A DNA stretch of 64,000 nucleotides from Parapristionchus giblindavisi (GCA_943737045.1 CALSFV010000332.1:1-64000); one strand, 5' to 3'; positions 1 to 12,778 are shown, counted from the stretch's first letter. The notes: a model not told the origin generated them from the letters alone. Translations and numbers: made by a program.

Positions 1-955
1 ATATTTTTAATTTAAATTTTGTATTTATTTTCCTTTCACATCCTTCCTCTAAATGAAAAAAATGTATTGAAGAGTTGATTTGAAAGAGACTGATATCAGT
101 TCAATTATACATAAATACATCTATAGTTCAATTACCACAACCATATTGAATTGGATTTAATTTTAGTTCCGATATGATTGTAATTCATACGCTGCCAACT
201 TTCCAACGAATGAGAAGATATTCTGTAGAACAACAAGAAAGAGAGAAATGAATAGTAAGTGATAACTTTCATTCAATTGATTAGAGATGAAGATTGATAT
301 GAATTAGATTAATATATTGAATATCTCATGACATCATTGAATCATCTCCCTCATTCATTCATTTTCATTTTATCCTTGGCCCACTAACAATGAGAATAGA
401 AGAGTTAACTGTTGAAGGAGAAGGAGAAGGAGAGGGAGAGGGAGAGGGAGAGGGAGAGGGAGAGGGAGAGAGGGAGAGGGAGAGGGAGAGGGAGAGGGAG
501 AGGGAGAGGGGGAGAGGGAGAGGGAGAGGGAGAGGGAGAGGGAGAGGGAGAGGGAGAGGAGAGGGAGAGGGAGAGGGAGAGGGAGAGGGAGAGATCTGAG
601 AGGGAGAGGGAGGGGAAGTTTAGAAGGAGAGGGAGAGATCTGAGAGGGAGAGGGAGGGGAAGTTTAGAAGGAGAGGGAGAGATCTGAGAGGGAGAGGGAG
701 GGGAAGTTTAGAAGGAGAGGGAGAGATTGTAGAGGTAGAAGGAGAAGGATGAGAATAAGAAAGTATTCTAGAGGTAGATATAATAGGTCTACTTTTCTCT
801 TTACTCTATTGTGAATTGTCTGAGAACTATCACTACTCCCTTTAGTTATTCTCATTACATTGAAATCCAAACTCTTAATCATAATATAAATCAATTGTCT
901 GAAGAATACAAAGGATACATGTTTTCTTCATTTCTAATATAATATTGAATTATAG
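1..955. other. No gene resolved; upstream part of Ly6-like gene region
   Basis: AT-rich sequence with a purine repeat in the middle (412-760). I found no exon here that joins in frame to the exon starting at 956. The missing N-terminal exons of the Ly6-like gene probably lie left of the window or are too short to recognise. The repeat also creates long spurious Glu/Arg/Gly reading frames, which I do not regard as coding. Confidence 0.5.
412..760. repeat. (GGGAGA)n purine-rich simple repeat
   Basis: About 190 bp of near-perfect GGGAGA hexamers is followed by three copies of a longer unit of about 54 bp, which combines GGGAGA runs with a block reading GGGGAAGTTTAGAAGGAG. This is a microsatellite that has also expanded at minisatellite scale. 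Confidence 0.95.
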
Positions 956-3900
956 ATACATATACAGTATCGAAAGAATGTATATCAGAGAAAGATCATC
1001 ATAAAGTATTCCCTACTAAAGGATATCCATTGGAAGATGAATGTGATCTACTTGAGGTTATTCTATCCTCATATTTGATCTTTGATCTTTGATCTTTTTA
1101 GGTCCAAGGGTCAGAGATTGCGTATTGTCTCTGTCGATATGATAGATGTAATCAGAAACCTATCGCGGAACAATTTATGTCATTTGAAGAGGTTTACAAT
1201 CATAATAATTTAAATAATATAAAATATAATTATAGAAACATCCAGAACTCTTTGGTGATCTTGATGAAGATTCTATTCCTATTAATGAAGAAGATCATAT
1301 AATCAAGACTGAGGTTTATTTAAATCAATGAAATATATCAATTATTTATGTATTTCAGTCACATTCCCATCCGTCTCTTCCCCTATCTAAAGCTACTGTA
1401 GTCAAGCAAACTCCTGAATTATCGCCAATAATGCCAGTTAACGATCCGAGAGTTAGTCATTACCGTAATTATTCACTACTGTAGTTAACTGATTCTGAGA
1501 AACTATTGATTGATTCAGAATATGATGAATGAGAACAATTTACGTCGAGCTCAACCATCGTTTGAGATTCAGAAGGACAATGATGATGAGAAACAAAGAT
1601 CAGTACTTCCATCTAGAGGTTAATCTTTGATCTTTGATCTTTGATCTTTGTAATCTCCGTATGAACCGATATCTAGAGATAGCGATAGCTTATGAGCCAA
1701 TTAAAATGAGAGGTGAAGAAATGCAATTTATTTTACTCTTCCTTCTACTACTTCTTGTATAGAGACTAGTTATAACCAGAAGGATATGCACTCTCTCATA
1801 TCTCCATACTCTCTCGTCGTTCTCTAACCTCTCTAGAATCTCACCAATATACACACTCTCTCACTATAAATGGAGGACTAGAAGAGTGAAAAGTGAAAAC
1901 GCTATACAATGTATGGGGATGCCAAAAAGGGACTGTTATAGAGAGGGAAAGGGAATAATGAAAGAGAATGAGGTACAGATTGATCTTTGATCTTTATAGG
2001 AGTGGATAGTTTGAACATTCATAAAATAACTGGAGGATCATCTAAACTTCCATCTAAAGAAGTGTAAGTAATATATAGATGAGATGATAAGATTGAACTT
2101 ATTCTTCAGTGAGAAATTCTTCAATGAAGATCTATCTCAATGGTCATCTGCTCGATCTCTTTCTCAAGGTATCATTATTGATTCATTCATTCATCTACTC
2201 ATTTCATTTAGAATCAATCGATAATCCATTGATTCCTGTATCTACAACTCTTCGTTGTATCCAATGTGGTGAAGGAAATTTAGAAGATTCGATTACAGAT
2301 TGTATACGTCAGGTATACTGTAGACTATATGTAGAGATATTACTGTAGTCTATGGAAATATTACTGTAGTCTACAAAGAGATAATTGTTTCAATATTCAC
2401 ATTCAATCAATATCTTCGACTTCGTTATTCTATTCAACTTCAAACAATTAATTTCTTATCTGAAAAGATGAAAATACGATTATATATTGTAGGAATCAGT
2501 AACTTGTGATAGCTCTCATTCATTTTGTTTCTCTCGTCAGATTCGAATTGGAAATGGTCAGTTTCATTAAACTCAATTTACTAAATTGTTTATAATACAT
2601 TGTTTGAAGGTCACAACGCATACGAGAAAATGTGTGTATCCAGAGACACATTTATGGTACTTATATTTCATTTAAAATCTTTTTTTTTTCATAATATTAC
2701 AATTGAATATAAATTAAGGCTGAATATGGTGTATCTCTTGATGTTACAAAGAAAGAGATTCAATGTACATCTTTATCTGAAGGAAGAGTTCGAGTTTGTA
2801 TTTGTGCTCAAGAAGATAATTGTAATCAAAGAAATATTGAAGAACAGGTTAGAATTATTTTCTTTACTTGGTAAATTATACTTTTCAATTTCTCAAATCT
2901 ATTAAAGTAAAGTGAATGTTCATTTTTCATTTGCATCTAGATAACGAATTGATAAATGAATTCATTATCATAAACTAGATTCTTCATCTTATAATATTAT
3001 AATTCAATCCTCTTCCCTTTTTCATTCTAACCACAAAAAGATCCTTGACTCCTTCTTCTTCTTTCTCTATCTTCTCTATACTCTCTCACATTCTCATTCT
3101 CTATCATCTGAACTAATTCGATGGTTAGAGTAGGTGTTCTTCCATTCTCTTTTTCTCTATTCTCTCTCAATCTATCACACTCTCATACATCATCTTCACT
3201 ATTATGAGTACTTCTATATCGACATCAAATGGGTCATAAAAGATTAATCATTTCATGTATTCCATCTAATCAAAACATATCAATGAATGCAACTAGTTCT
3301 TATACGTTACCTAAAATTCAATCAATAATATTTGATATAGTGTATTACCATAACGATAAATGATTATCAATTGAATAAGTACATTAAGATCTCATTATCA
3401 TCATCATCATCATCATCATCTCATAATATAGTGAAAGCAGAATCATCTGGTCCATTATCTCAATCATTTCCTATTGATTTAGGAGATTCATTGGCTTCAT
3501 CTCAAGCTATTGCATTCAATAATGGGTAATAATATCAATAGGTTTATTTGAATTTTTGAAATATTAAAATTTGAGTCCGAAGTCATCAATTCTTACATCT
3601 GATCTACCTCAACCAATCATTCCTGTTGGAGCTATAGGAACTCCTGCAACAACAACAACAACAAAGAGTACCAAGGTTATCATTTATATTATTATCATGA
3701 TATCATACATACTTTTAACTTTCGCTCACACTTGTGAGAGACTTTTATAATGTCCTAATAGCTTTCTGAAAAATTTGTTCAAAAATATTAAATATTATAT
3801 TTGAACTGTATCGAAGATGAATATGAATATAGATACCATCGGGTCTTCATTGTTATCATTGTTCATCTGGAGATCTAAATGATCCAACTGCTGATTGTCT

Positions 3901-4756
3901 ATCATCGACTCAATATGAATGTATGACTAAACCTGGAGAAAGAGTTTATTGTCTAACTAAACAAACACAATTGTCAAATGGTAACACAGATCATACATCA
4001 AAGATCAATATATCATTTCAGGATTGTTCTCAATGGAAAAGATGTGTATGACTGGGGCAGAGTTTTCTGATGATTTCCCAGAGGAAACTGCTGCTCCTGG
4101 TATGATATTAAAGATTAAAGATCAAAGATCAAACTACAGTCTATAGGTTGTGGTACGGCTTTCGATGGTCTAGTCAATTACTGTCTTTGTCGAACTAATA
4201 TGTGCAACAAGGAGAGTCTACTCAATCAAGCACAAGAAAATATGTCAGTTACCGTAATCCATACACGATATACGATAGTTTATCGTGAACTGATATTCTT
4301 AAGGCCAGAACCACCAAAGAAGTCATCAACTACAACAACGACTAGTCGACCCTTGATGAAAGAAACAATGATGGAAAAGGTACGGTATATAATATATATG
4401 GATACTGTAATTGATGATCAATCAATCGATAATCAGGAACCAATACAATTAGCAATGGAAGAAATTGAAAGACCACAAATAGTTCCATCAAGAACAAATG
4501 AAATACCTGATCTGAATACAAATATGATTGAACCCATTGAAGAAGAGTTAGTTTATAATTTATTTAATATTACAAGAATAATAATAATGTTACTATTAAA
4601 TTGTGTAGGGTATCGATAGAAGAACGTAATAAGATGCAGAAGATGTTAAGAGAACAACAATGGAAAGAAGAAAATGAAAGAATGATTAAAGATTCATCTT
4701 CATATATATCTATTCTATCTATTCTTTATCTTTTACCATTACTTCTTATTAGATGA
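956..4756 (+). CDS. Secreted GPI-anchored-like protein with three Ly6/three-finger-like Cys modules (5' end missing)
   Basis: Exons: 956-1056, 1102-1191, 1236-1313, 1359-1451, 1519-1618, 2000-2063, 2110-2168, 2212-2312, 2493-2556, 2610-2656, 2719-2847, 3389-3525, 3576-3675, 3833-3980, 4022-4099, 4147-4243, 4304-4379, 4437-4546 and 4609-4756 (TGA). All introns are GT-AG and the frame stays open for about 605 codons. Three related Cys-rich modules are visible. They end in YCLCRYDRCN, VCICAQEDNCN and YCLCRTNMCN, and modules 2 and 3 start CIQCG and CYHCS, with a shared internal EKMC. The CxC...CN ending is typical of Ly6/uPAR-type folds and of nematode ET modules; I cannot choose between them. 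Ser/Thr-rich and acidic linkers separate the modules. The C-terminus (YISILSILYLLPLLLIR) is hydrophobic after a charged stretch, like a GPI-attachment signal. The signal peptide and first half of module 1 are not in the window. The partner or function is unknown. The 381-bp and 541-bp introns (1619-1999, 2848-3388) could hide further exons. Confidence 0.8.
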
Positions 4757-5788
4757 GATATCGAGTATATTTAATATTATATTATAATATATTATGTATG
4801 TATATCAATCACTCCAAATGGTCTCGTCTTCGATTGATTAATCAATCCTCAATACTATCTATATCTATCACTTTCAAACTCAGATAGTATTGGGGAGTGA
4901 TCAATCTATCAATATTCTTATTACTTCTTAACTTTGACTGTACAATTGCATATCATATCATTCATTATTCCGTTCTTTCACTCAATTCCTATCAAAACGT
5001 GTTAATATCTATCACATACTTTATTTATCCCATTTATGATTTATTCATCCGGTTCACTTCAATATTTCTTTTATAAGACTAATAATGTTTATTATTATTG
5101 TAATTATAATTGAATAATAAGTATACGATATAGCAAAAGTATGTAATATGCATACTCGCATTCCATAAACGCGGAGACGAGGCCAAATGCATGCCTCTTC
5201 AACCTCATTTTCGTTTTACAAAGTGAATGAAGATTTTTCAAAAATATTTCATTAGTTGTTTTTTACTACCAATATTTTCATATAGATTTTAAAGGTTTAA
5301 AAAAAAGAATATTAGACTATTTCAATAGTGATTCAATAATTTTAATTTCAGTGGCAAACTCTTCATTATCGGATAACTCAACGTTAAACTAATTAAATAT
5401 TTTCAAAAATCTTTATTCACATCATAAAACGGGATGAGGAATCATGAATCATGTCCTTAGGGAGCGACGAGAGTGAGGGGCAATAATGTTGAAGATCGAT
5501 AAATAATACAATGAATGAATAGATAAATGAATGAATTTGTGTCATGAGAAAAGAAGTTGAAAGCATTGATTGGTTCCAATGGAAAGAGTTCATTATTTGA
5601 GCACAATTAAACGAAAGTTTTGTTTTATTGCAAAAAAGCGGAATTATTTAAGTTCATTAATAATTTTAATTAGCACATAATCAGCTCATAGCACCGGGCA
5701 GTGGGAATAAGCAATAATAATTAAATAAAAGAATATGAAAAGATCAAAGATCAAAGGTTGTAAGAATAAATGGATATGGACGAAGGAA
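4757..5788. other. Intergenic region between two convergent genes
   Basis: About 1 kb separates the Ly6-like stop from the GILT-like stop on the opposite strand. It is AT-rich with no supported exon. On the minus strand an AATAAA hexamer lies at 5624-5629, about 160 nt past the GILT stop, and is a plausible poly(A) signal. Confidence 0.6.
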
Positions 5789-8700
5789 TTATTTTCTATT
5801 AAACATTTTCGCCCATTTTCCGAGTAATTGAGGGAATAACATAACATTGAGATCATTGTTTTCTGTATTTGGTGAGTAATCGTTGATGAGAAGGTATGGC
5901 ACCTGGAAAAGATCAAAGATCAAACTACAAATATCCAAAGATCAAAGATCAAACCTCAACAATAGGCTGAGGTCGTGCTGAAAGTGTCTTCTGAGCTGCA
6001 ATACGCTGAAGCTGAACTCCCTTCTCTGTCTCGTAGCAATGTCTGAACAAGGATCAAAGATCAAACTGCAGTCGATGATCGAAAGATCAAAGATCAAGCT
6101 ACACTCGATGATCGAAAGATCAAAGATCAAACTACAATCGATGATAGAAAGATCAAAGATCAAACTACAATCGATGATCAAAGATCAAAGATCAAACCTG
6201 ATTTCTCGTTCGTGTGATCGTACAAAAGCTGAGCATGATCTCCAAGCATTATCAACTGTATTAGAGAATATATTCTTCTCGAAACAAACGATGAATGGAA
6301 GTGCTCCTTTCACCTAAAGAAATTCATCCTTTCTTCTTCGGCACTTCTTCGGTTTCTGGCCACCCCCCCCCCTCATACCCCCCCTAACCCCCCCCCCCCC
6401 TCCTCTCTCATCTCGCTATCATTTCGCGTAGTAACTGACCCCCTTGTCGGTTGTGGTAAAAGCAACCGCATCATGATTGATAGAATGATGAAATGAGAGT
6501 TTTGTCTCCACCTTTCCTATACTATCTTATCCTAATCCAATTTCATTTTCATATCACCTCCATTCCCCTATAAAAGCATTCGATTCCTTCTCTCCGGTTC
6601 AGTCCAGAGCTCTCTCATTTTGAGGAGAGCTCGGGGAGCATTTCGCCCCCGTGGACATCGTCCTCCTAGTGAGGACGACCGCTCCATTCGATCGAAAAGA
6701 TCGAAATGGGGCGTGGGGGGTTGAGGGGGGGGTGGCCAGAAACCGAAGAAGTTCCAGAAATTCATCCTTTAAGTTTGATCTTTGATCTTTGATACCTGTA
6801 GTTGATCAAGTACACAACTTTGTAAACGATTAGCATCACATTCCTTTTGTCCATGATTACATGAAAATGATCCATCCTATAAGAGAATGAATTGGTCATA
6901 TTTGTATCAAGTGAAGAGAAGATTGTTCGAGTAAGATAGAGAGAGGGAGGGAGAAGATGAATGAAGTAGACCAGATGAAGAAGAGGGAGAGGTAGAAGGA
7001 GAGGGAGAAGGAGAGGGAGAGGGAGAGGAAGAAGGAGGGGAAGAGAGAGGGGGAGAGGGAGAGGGGTAGATCAAGAGATAAATGATGAAAGGGGAAGATG
7101 TAGAAGAATAACACAAGATGTGGTCATATGTATAAAGAGAATAAAGAGAAGATGAAGATATCAATTCATTATTCTCGAATATTAATCACAACTACATGAT
7201 ATATTATGTTCATTAATCATTCTATTATATAACATTTGTTCAACAAAAAGATATAATGAAATAACAAACAGGCAGCAATCGAGAATTTCCCCATGGAACC
7301 AATTCTAAATCGAAATGACCACGAAGTTGATTGAATACGATTCCTAATTGATTTGAGATGAATCTAGAATGGGAAAGATCAAAGATCAAAGATCAAAGAT
7401 CAACTATAGAATACCTTTGACAGAATGGACATAATGCTTCATAGATTAAAGTTATCTTTATTGGTCTTCTTCTTAATCTTGAACATTGATGTTCTACTCC
7501 ACATGCTATTGAGGATTCACGAGAATCACACCTTCAATTCAATTTATTGATCTATTTATTGATTTAATCAATCGATATTATACCATAGATCAGGAGGAAT
7601 ATCACAATTATTATAAGAATTAGCTGATGGTTGAGTCAAAGATTGGGGAGCAGTAAGGGGTACTGTAGAACTGAAATATGTATTGATCTTTGATCTTTTG
7701 ATCTTTTATGGACATACTAATGATTTCTTGGATCAGCAACTTGAATGGGATGAGCTTGAATATGTTGTTGTTGTGATTGTTGTTGAAGTCTTTGACGTTC
7801 ATTCTCTGCTGCCTATATATCGATCATAAGGATTATCTCACTTTATAATAGGGATCCGCAAATGTGCATTCGTGCGAAATGATTTTCAAAATGAAAATGA
7901 AAGAAAAGACCTGCGCACGACTTCATTATTATAATTAAGTATTCATTCGTTCAACTTAAAGCATTCGATTCATTCTGATCATTTTTATTCATCAAATTGG
8001 TGGTTGGTCTGGCATTTGCATGCATTACATCGCACGAAAAAAGGCGTCTTAATTGTGCAGAATGACTTTTCATTATTTTTCTTTCGTTCATGCTCGTACC
8101 GGCTGTGCATTTGCACGAATGCGGATCCCTACTTTATAATAGTATCATTAATATATCCAACATATTCACACTAATAATACCTTTCTTCTCAATTCTTCAT
8201 CATTTCTTCTTTTTTGTTCATCTTCAGCTCTTTTTCTTTCTTCATCAGCCTACAAATAAGCAGATAGTTTAGTCTCAATAATATTGATATTATTACTACT
8301 TCTTCAAGTTCTTCTAGAGGACAATGTTACCCTATAGAACTTGATCCCATTCTAACTCTAGAATCTCTCCCTCTCCCTCGCCCTCTCTCTCTCCCTCCCT
8401 CTCCCTCTCCCTCTCTCTTCCTCCCTCTCCCTCTCTCTCTCTCTCTTCATCTACTTCTCCTTCTCTCATATTACACCTATCGAAAGACCTTCGTCATCCA
8501 AAAGAGAGAGAAAAGTCAGATGAAAAGGTAGAAATAAGATAAGTGATAGTGAATGATAAAGATCATCAAGAAATATTGAATAGATCAAGTAAATGATTAA
8601 ATATCAATGACCATTTCTCTTAACGATATCATACTTTACAGACCAAATATAAAAAGATCTGAAGTTCATGCATTATGCATATCACTTAATGTTTTTCTCT

Positions 8701-10389
8701 CGTGGTAGGCCGTAAAAAAGGCGGTCTTATAAAATATGCATGAATTGTTTGTAGTAAGATAGAATAACGAATGAATGAAAAGAGAATTGAAAGTGATGAG
8801 AGAAATGAATTGAATATGAATAAAAAGAAGAAATAGATTGACAATATACACAATAATGAATATATACAGATAGTAATAGAACAAAACTAAACGAAAGAAG
8901 AGTATGAGTACCTTTAGTCTAGCCTGTTCAACTCTTTGTCTCTCTGCTGCTTCAATTGATTCACGATGCTTACGATCCTTAATCAGTTAAGGTCAATAAA
9001 TAAATGATAAGGAGAGGTTAAGTGACAAGTAAATGATAAAGTGATGTTCAGACCTGTTCAGCTCTTTTCTTCTCTTCAGATTGTCTACGTCGTTGTTCAT
9101 CTAATCGAAGTTTCTCAGCGTTCTTCCTATAATCAATCGATAATGGATACGGTAATGAATCATACAGTACTTTCCCATTCAAATATGTTATTAGTACACG
9201 ATTCTTTTGAAAACATTCTATGTCTTTCACTCCAGATGGTAAGAAGTACAAAAAGAGGAATGAGAAAGAAGAAGATGAAAGGATTCTCCCTCACCCCCTT
9301 CTCCCTTCCCTTCTCTCATCCTTCCTCTCACATCGTCTAAATGTGATTGGGAAGGGAAAAGTGACCGGAAATAAGAGAATATTCGAATGTAAAAATGAAG
9401 ATAAAGTATATAGTTGAATATGAATAAAAGAATAAGAATGAGATAGAAAGAGATGATCTTTATATCATTGATAGACACAGTTGTTATTCCTATTGAAGAG
9501 AATGAATGAATCATGGACAATTCATTTCTACCTCTGAATATGTTGAAGTTCATCAATTCTTCGTCTTTCTTGATCAGATTTTATTTGTTCTTGACGTTGT
9601 CTTTCTGCTGGGCTTAGTATGGGCGCTGCAAAAGATCAAAGATTTAAAATCAAAAGTTCAAAGAACAAGTTCCAAAATCCAAAGATAGAACCTGGTCTAG
9701 TAGGAGCTGATCGAGCTAGAATAGGAACATGATTGCTATTGTTGTTATGTCCTCTTTGATTTGTACGACGTTGAGGAGCACGATAGGAGGTCTAGAAGAT
9801 CAAAGATCAAAGATCAAACTACAATTGAAACGAGGATATATGAGACTGCAAAACTCTCACTTGGGTGGGATACGGATTCCGTCGTTGTTGTTGTTGATGT
9901 TGTGTTGTGAGTGCGGGTTGATGAGCATTTGTAGTGTGGTATGCACTAACAACCACGTGCGGTGAGTGAGGTTGTGAGGACGACGGATTACGATTTGGTG
10001 TGATTACTGTAGGTTGATGATACACTTGGGAACTGTAGAATGGAGTTGGATGAGGAGAATAGGGTTGTTGATGAGGAGGATATTGCTGTAATGATAATGA
10101 GAGATCAAAGATCAATTGATACTGAAGTTCAAAGATCATGTATAGTTAGTAGCATAGGTAGTGAATACTACAACTGTTACAACTTTTCTTCCTCTTCTTT
10201 CTTCATTTCAACTCGTTTCACACTAAATCTCATAGGGTCACAGTGTCTATCTCTTATCCCCTCAAGCTATCACTCTATGCCATGCATTTCAACATTTTAT
10301 GATGGCAATTAATATAATAGATATGGGGGTCTAACCTGAGAAAAGACGAATGATGTACAAAGAAAAAGAAGATAAGATATAGTCGACAT
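5789..10389 (-). CDS. Secreted GILT-family thiol reductase with long Q/P-rich and coiled-coil-like N-terminal extension
   Basis: Exons, 5' to 3' on the minus strand: 10336-10389, 9861-10085, 9692-9791, 9532-9625, 9054-9126, 8912-8977, 8181-8249, 7718-7812, 7584-7670, 7415-7531, 7270-7363, 6796-6876, 6198-6313, 5955-6042 and 5789-5902. They total 1,473 nt, or 490 aa plus stop, with all junctions in frame. Exon 1 is a signal peptide (MSTISYLLFLCTSFVFSQ). Residues 19-126 are rich in Q, P, H and R. Residues about 130-240 are charged and E/R/K/Q-rich, likely helical or coiled coil. Residues about 280-490 are the GILT domain. It has the thioredoxin-like CPFC active site at 322-325 and the family signature CxHGxxECxxNxxxxC at 364-379 (Gln of CQHG is Asn here). 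GILT enzymes reduce disulfides in the acidic lysosome. The usual length is about 200-260 aa, so the extension is the unusual part. Two adjacent genes remain possible, but exon phases join smoothly and no start or stop is seen between them. Confidence 0.82.
6052..6197. repeat. 33-bp minisatellite with embedded AAAGATC heptamers, in GILT-gene intron
   Basis: Four copies of a 33-bp unit are phased by TCGATGAT at 6072, 6105, 6138 and 6171. Each contains AAAGATCAAAGATCAA followed by CTACAATC or a variant. It fills the intron between exons 6198-6313 and 5955-6042. The sense strand of the intron begins GTTTGATCTTTGATC, so the heptamer starts at the 5' splice site. Confidence 0.85.
6318..6770. mobile_element. 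Inverted-repeat (MITE/foldback-like) insertion in GILT-gene intron
   Basis: The motif CTTCTTCGGTTTCTGGCCAC followed by a C-run (6346-6374) is repeated in reverse complement at 6722-6750, where a G-run leads into GGCCAGAAACCGAAGAAG. The direct repeat AGAAATTCATCCTTT occurs just outside at 6318-6332 and 6756-6770 and looks like a 15-bp target-site duplication. The interior is more GC-rich than the surroundings and has no open frame that I accept. Confidence 0.75.
6930..7085. repeat. GGGAGA/GAAGGA purine tract in intron
   Basis: Degenerate GGGAGA and GAAGGA repeats lie in the intron between exons 7270-7363 and 6796-6876. In the sense orientation of the gene this is a CTCTCC polypyrimidine tract. 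Confidence 0.85.
7850..8130. mobile_element. 281-bp MITE with AGGGATCCGCA termini in GILT-gene intron
   Basis: The left end AGGGATCCGC and right end GCGGATCCCT are inverted repeats, extended by GTGCATTCGTGC versus TGCATTTGCACGAA. The 10-bp sequence ACTTTATAAT directly flanks both sides (7840-7849 and 8131-8140), a clear target-site duplication. The length suggests a Mutator- or hAT-like non-autonomous element; I cannot assign it further. It lies in the intron between exons 8181-8249 and 7718-7812. Confidence 0.85.
8365..8462. repeat. CTCTCC/CT simple repeat in intron
   Basis: Pyrimidine-rich microsatellite of CCCTCT and CT units on the plus strand, inside the intron between exons 8912-8977 and 8181-8249. 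Here the sense strand of the gene is purine-rich, unlike the other tracts in this gene. Confidence 0.85.
8666..8756. repeat. Small inverted repeat with ATGCAT arms in intron
   Basis: GTTCATGCATTATGCATATC on the left is answered by AATATGCATGAATTG on the right, about 90 bp apart. In between lies AAAAAGGCGGTCTTA, a motif close to AAAAGGCGTCTTA at about 8038 and 56365. It may be a short MITE relic. Confidence 0.45.
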
Positions 10390-10399
10390 TATGGAGGTG

Positions 10400-10590
10400 A
10401 AAGGGGAAATGAATGGGAAGAAGGAGAGGGAGAGAAAAGGGAGAGGGAGGGATAGAGGACCCGCCTCTGAACGGATAGAAGAGTTTCCAGATGGAGAGAA
10501 GTGACCAAGAGGGAGAGGGAGAGGGAGAGGGAGAGGGAGGGAGAGGGAGAGGGAGAGAGATGGATGAGGAGAGGAATAGGGAGAGGGAGA
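10400..10590. repeat. GGGAGA purine repeat just upstream of the GILT signal-peptide exon
   Basis: Runs of GGGAGA and GGGAGG on the plus strand begin within about 30 bp of the proposed GILT start codon (10387-10389). On the sense strand the 5' flank of the gene is therefore a polypyrimidine CTCTCC tract. Confidence 0.85.
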
Positions 10591-12778
10591 AGGGCAGTCC
10601 TTCTCTTCTTGTACTAATCCTTCGTCTGTGAAGAAATAGACAAAAAGAGAATGAAAAGATTAATAAGATTGATGAGAATGATTGTAGAACTATGATAAGA
10701 AATATTATATTTCTTAGTTGAATACTCATATCAATATGATGTGTACGGAAAGTCTAAAGATCAAAGATCAAAGATCAAATATACGATTTTTCTAAGATTT
10801 CTAAAGAAATGAAATATTCATATGACTTGAAATGTATGATATCTATCCGATTGAAAGATCAAAGATCAATTGGATGATACATCTAACATTAGTCATTCCA
10901 ATGCCACTAGACATTCTGTCCTTTCCGCATGACTGTAGTCAACTATTGAACTTTTATATGACTTCGCCCTCGGGTGGTACTTTGTTGGAGAAGAAGAAGA
11001 AGTTAAGGGGAAGAGGTAAAGGGGGTAAAGAGAGAGGGGGAGAGGGAGGGGAGAGGGAGAGGGAGATCGTGGACTTGGGAGAGGACATCTCATTCTACTT
11101 TGTTATTATATGCAAATATGATAAGTACATCTATCTCGTGTTCATTATGAATTCATATTAATATTGTATGATCATTGAATACTTTATCATATCCATATAC
11201 TTCGAGACTTGTGCTGGTTAGTGACTTTTCGTAACTGGCAGTGGACGTCCATTCAAAGTATTTCAAAGTGGTCACTTTTTTTCAATTTGGAGAGTGCTGT
11301 TTAAGAAAAGAGGAAAGAGTTGTCTAAACATAGAAGAGATCGTGAAGAAGAAGAAGAAGTTGAATAGAAGGAATGAAGGAATGATCATCCAATATAGAGG
11401 GCCCTCCATGATAAACAATTCGCTTAATATGTTAATTGATCTTCATCATTCTCTCAGATGAATTGACCTTTGAAGTAGTCATTATGTATTTAGTTGAGAG
11501 TTTAAATCCGTGGAACAAATTGCAGTGAACAAGTGCTTCATGCTCTTCTTTTAGTAAGAAAAATACGATTTGAACTAAGATCATCATTCATATTTGTTTC
11601 ATTAATTTCCTTTAATGAACTGATAGATAAGACATAAAAAGATAATAAAACAATTAATCTTCAAGCTTCATAAATATGATTTCTTACAAGAAAAGTTTAT
11701 TTGAAGTAATCTGTGATGATAAGAATAGATGATTTATAATAGTGAATGATAAAGTGTGAAGAGTATAGGTCAACAATGAATGATTATACCCTAAGGATAT
11801 GAAAGAGAACGATATATCTATTAGTATGATGAACACTTTAAGGTCAAAGACATTCAAATGATAAGGATAACAATGAAATGATAAGGAAGTGATATTAATG
11901 GAACGAATGTTCCTATTAGGGAAATCCAAGAAATAGTTTCAAAAAGTGTCTTTTCAATTAGTTCAGTTATTCATTTCCTGCTCCGGATATGACATCAATT
12001 TACTCCTATTTTCCATGTTTTTCAAAAAAAATGGATCAGTTGTTTCCTCGACCATTATTCCAAATGCTATGAATTTTGTTCAATGAAGTCTACAATTCAT
12101 TATACTGTGTTGGTTTCAAAATTTAACATTCATATCTAATTTTATTCATAAGTTCCCTTCTAGTCGTAGACACATCTTTCTATCAAAACGGATACTGAAA
12201 TTCACTTTTTTCAATGAGTTTTAAATTGGTTTCTTTTTTCTTAATTGGGTTGGAGAGGCACATCCGAGTGAAACTTATACTTTTTTCCATATTTTTATAC
12301 ATATGAAAAAGGTAAGAGTTTGGTCCAAAGTGAATAACCATCAATGTTCTTCCTTACCACCAACATTCCCCTCCTTGATTATAATGTCTAATTCTTGATT
12401 TGTGTCCTCTCTGCTCTTTGTTTCAATTGTGATTTTCTTGACCTCTATAAAACAATAAAACTAAAAAAACACGAAAATTTGTATATTAAAGCGAATTTAG
12501 TTTTTTTTCCCAAATTTTCTCTATTTAGCGAGAAATAATTTCGGAACATTTCATTTTTCCGAAAATTTCCGAAAACTTGTATTGTCGTGGGGGCAATATG
12601 CATATTGAGTTCCATCCATTTTGTCTTATCTACACTCGCCATGTGCTAAATTACAATTTCAGCTCAAAATGTACATTTAGGGATTGGCTCCACATTTCAT
12701 TTAAAGACTTCTCTCTAAAGACTTTAAAGAATTTAAAGACTTTAAAGAGTTCTCTCTGACGCGCATGGTAAAACTCTT

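Noticed and set aside
390..687. Glu/Arg/Gly-rich open frames of 69 and 91 aa
   Set aside because: They are translations of the GGGAGA microsatellite, open in several frames at once; no splice or start context.
6052..6197. Regular 33-bp spaced repeats as a CRISPR array
   Set aside because: The units are contiguous tandem repeats without unique spacers, inside an intron of an animal gene.
9048..9251. 67-aa minus-strand frame starting MYFLPSG
   Set aside because: Only the last 24 residues are exonic (9054-9126 of the GILT gene); the first part is intron read-through.
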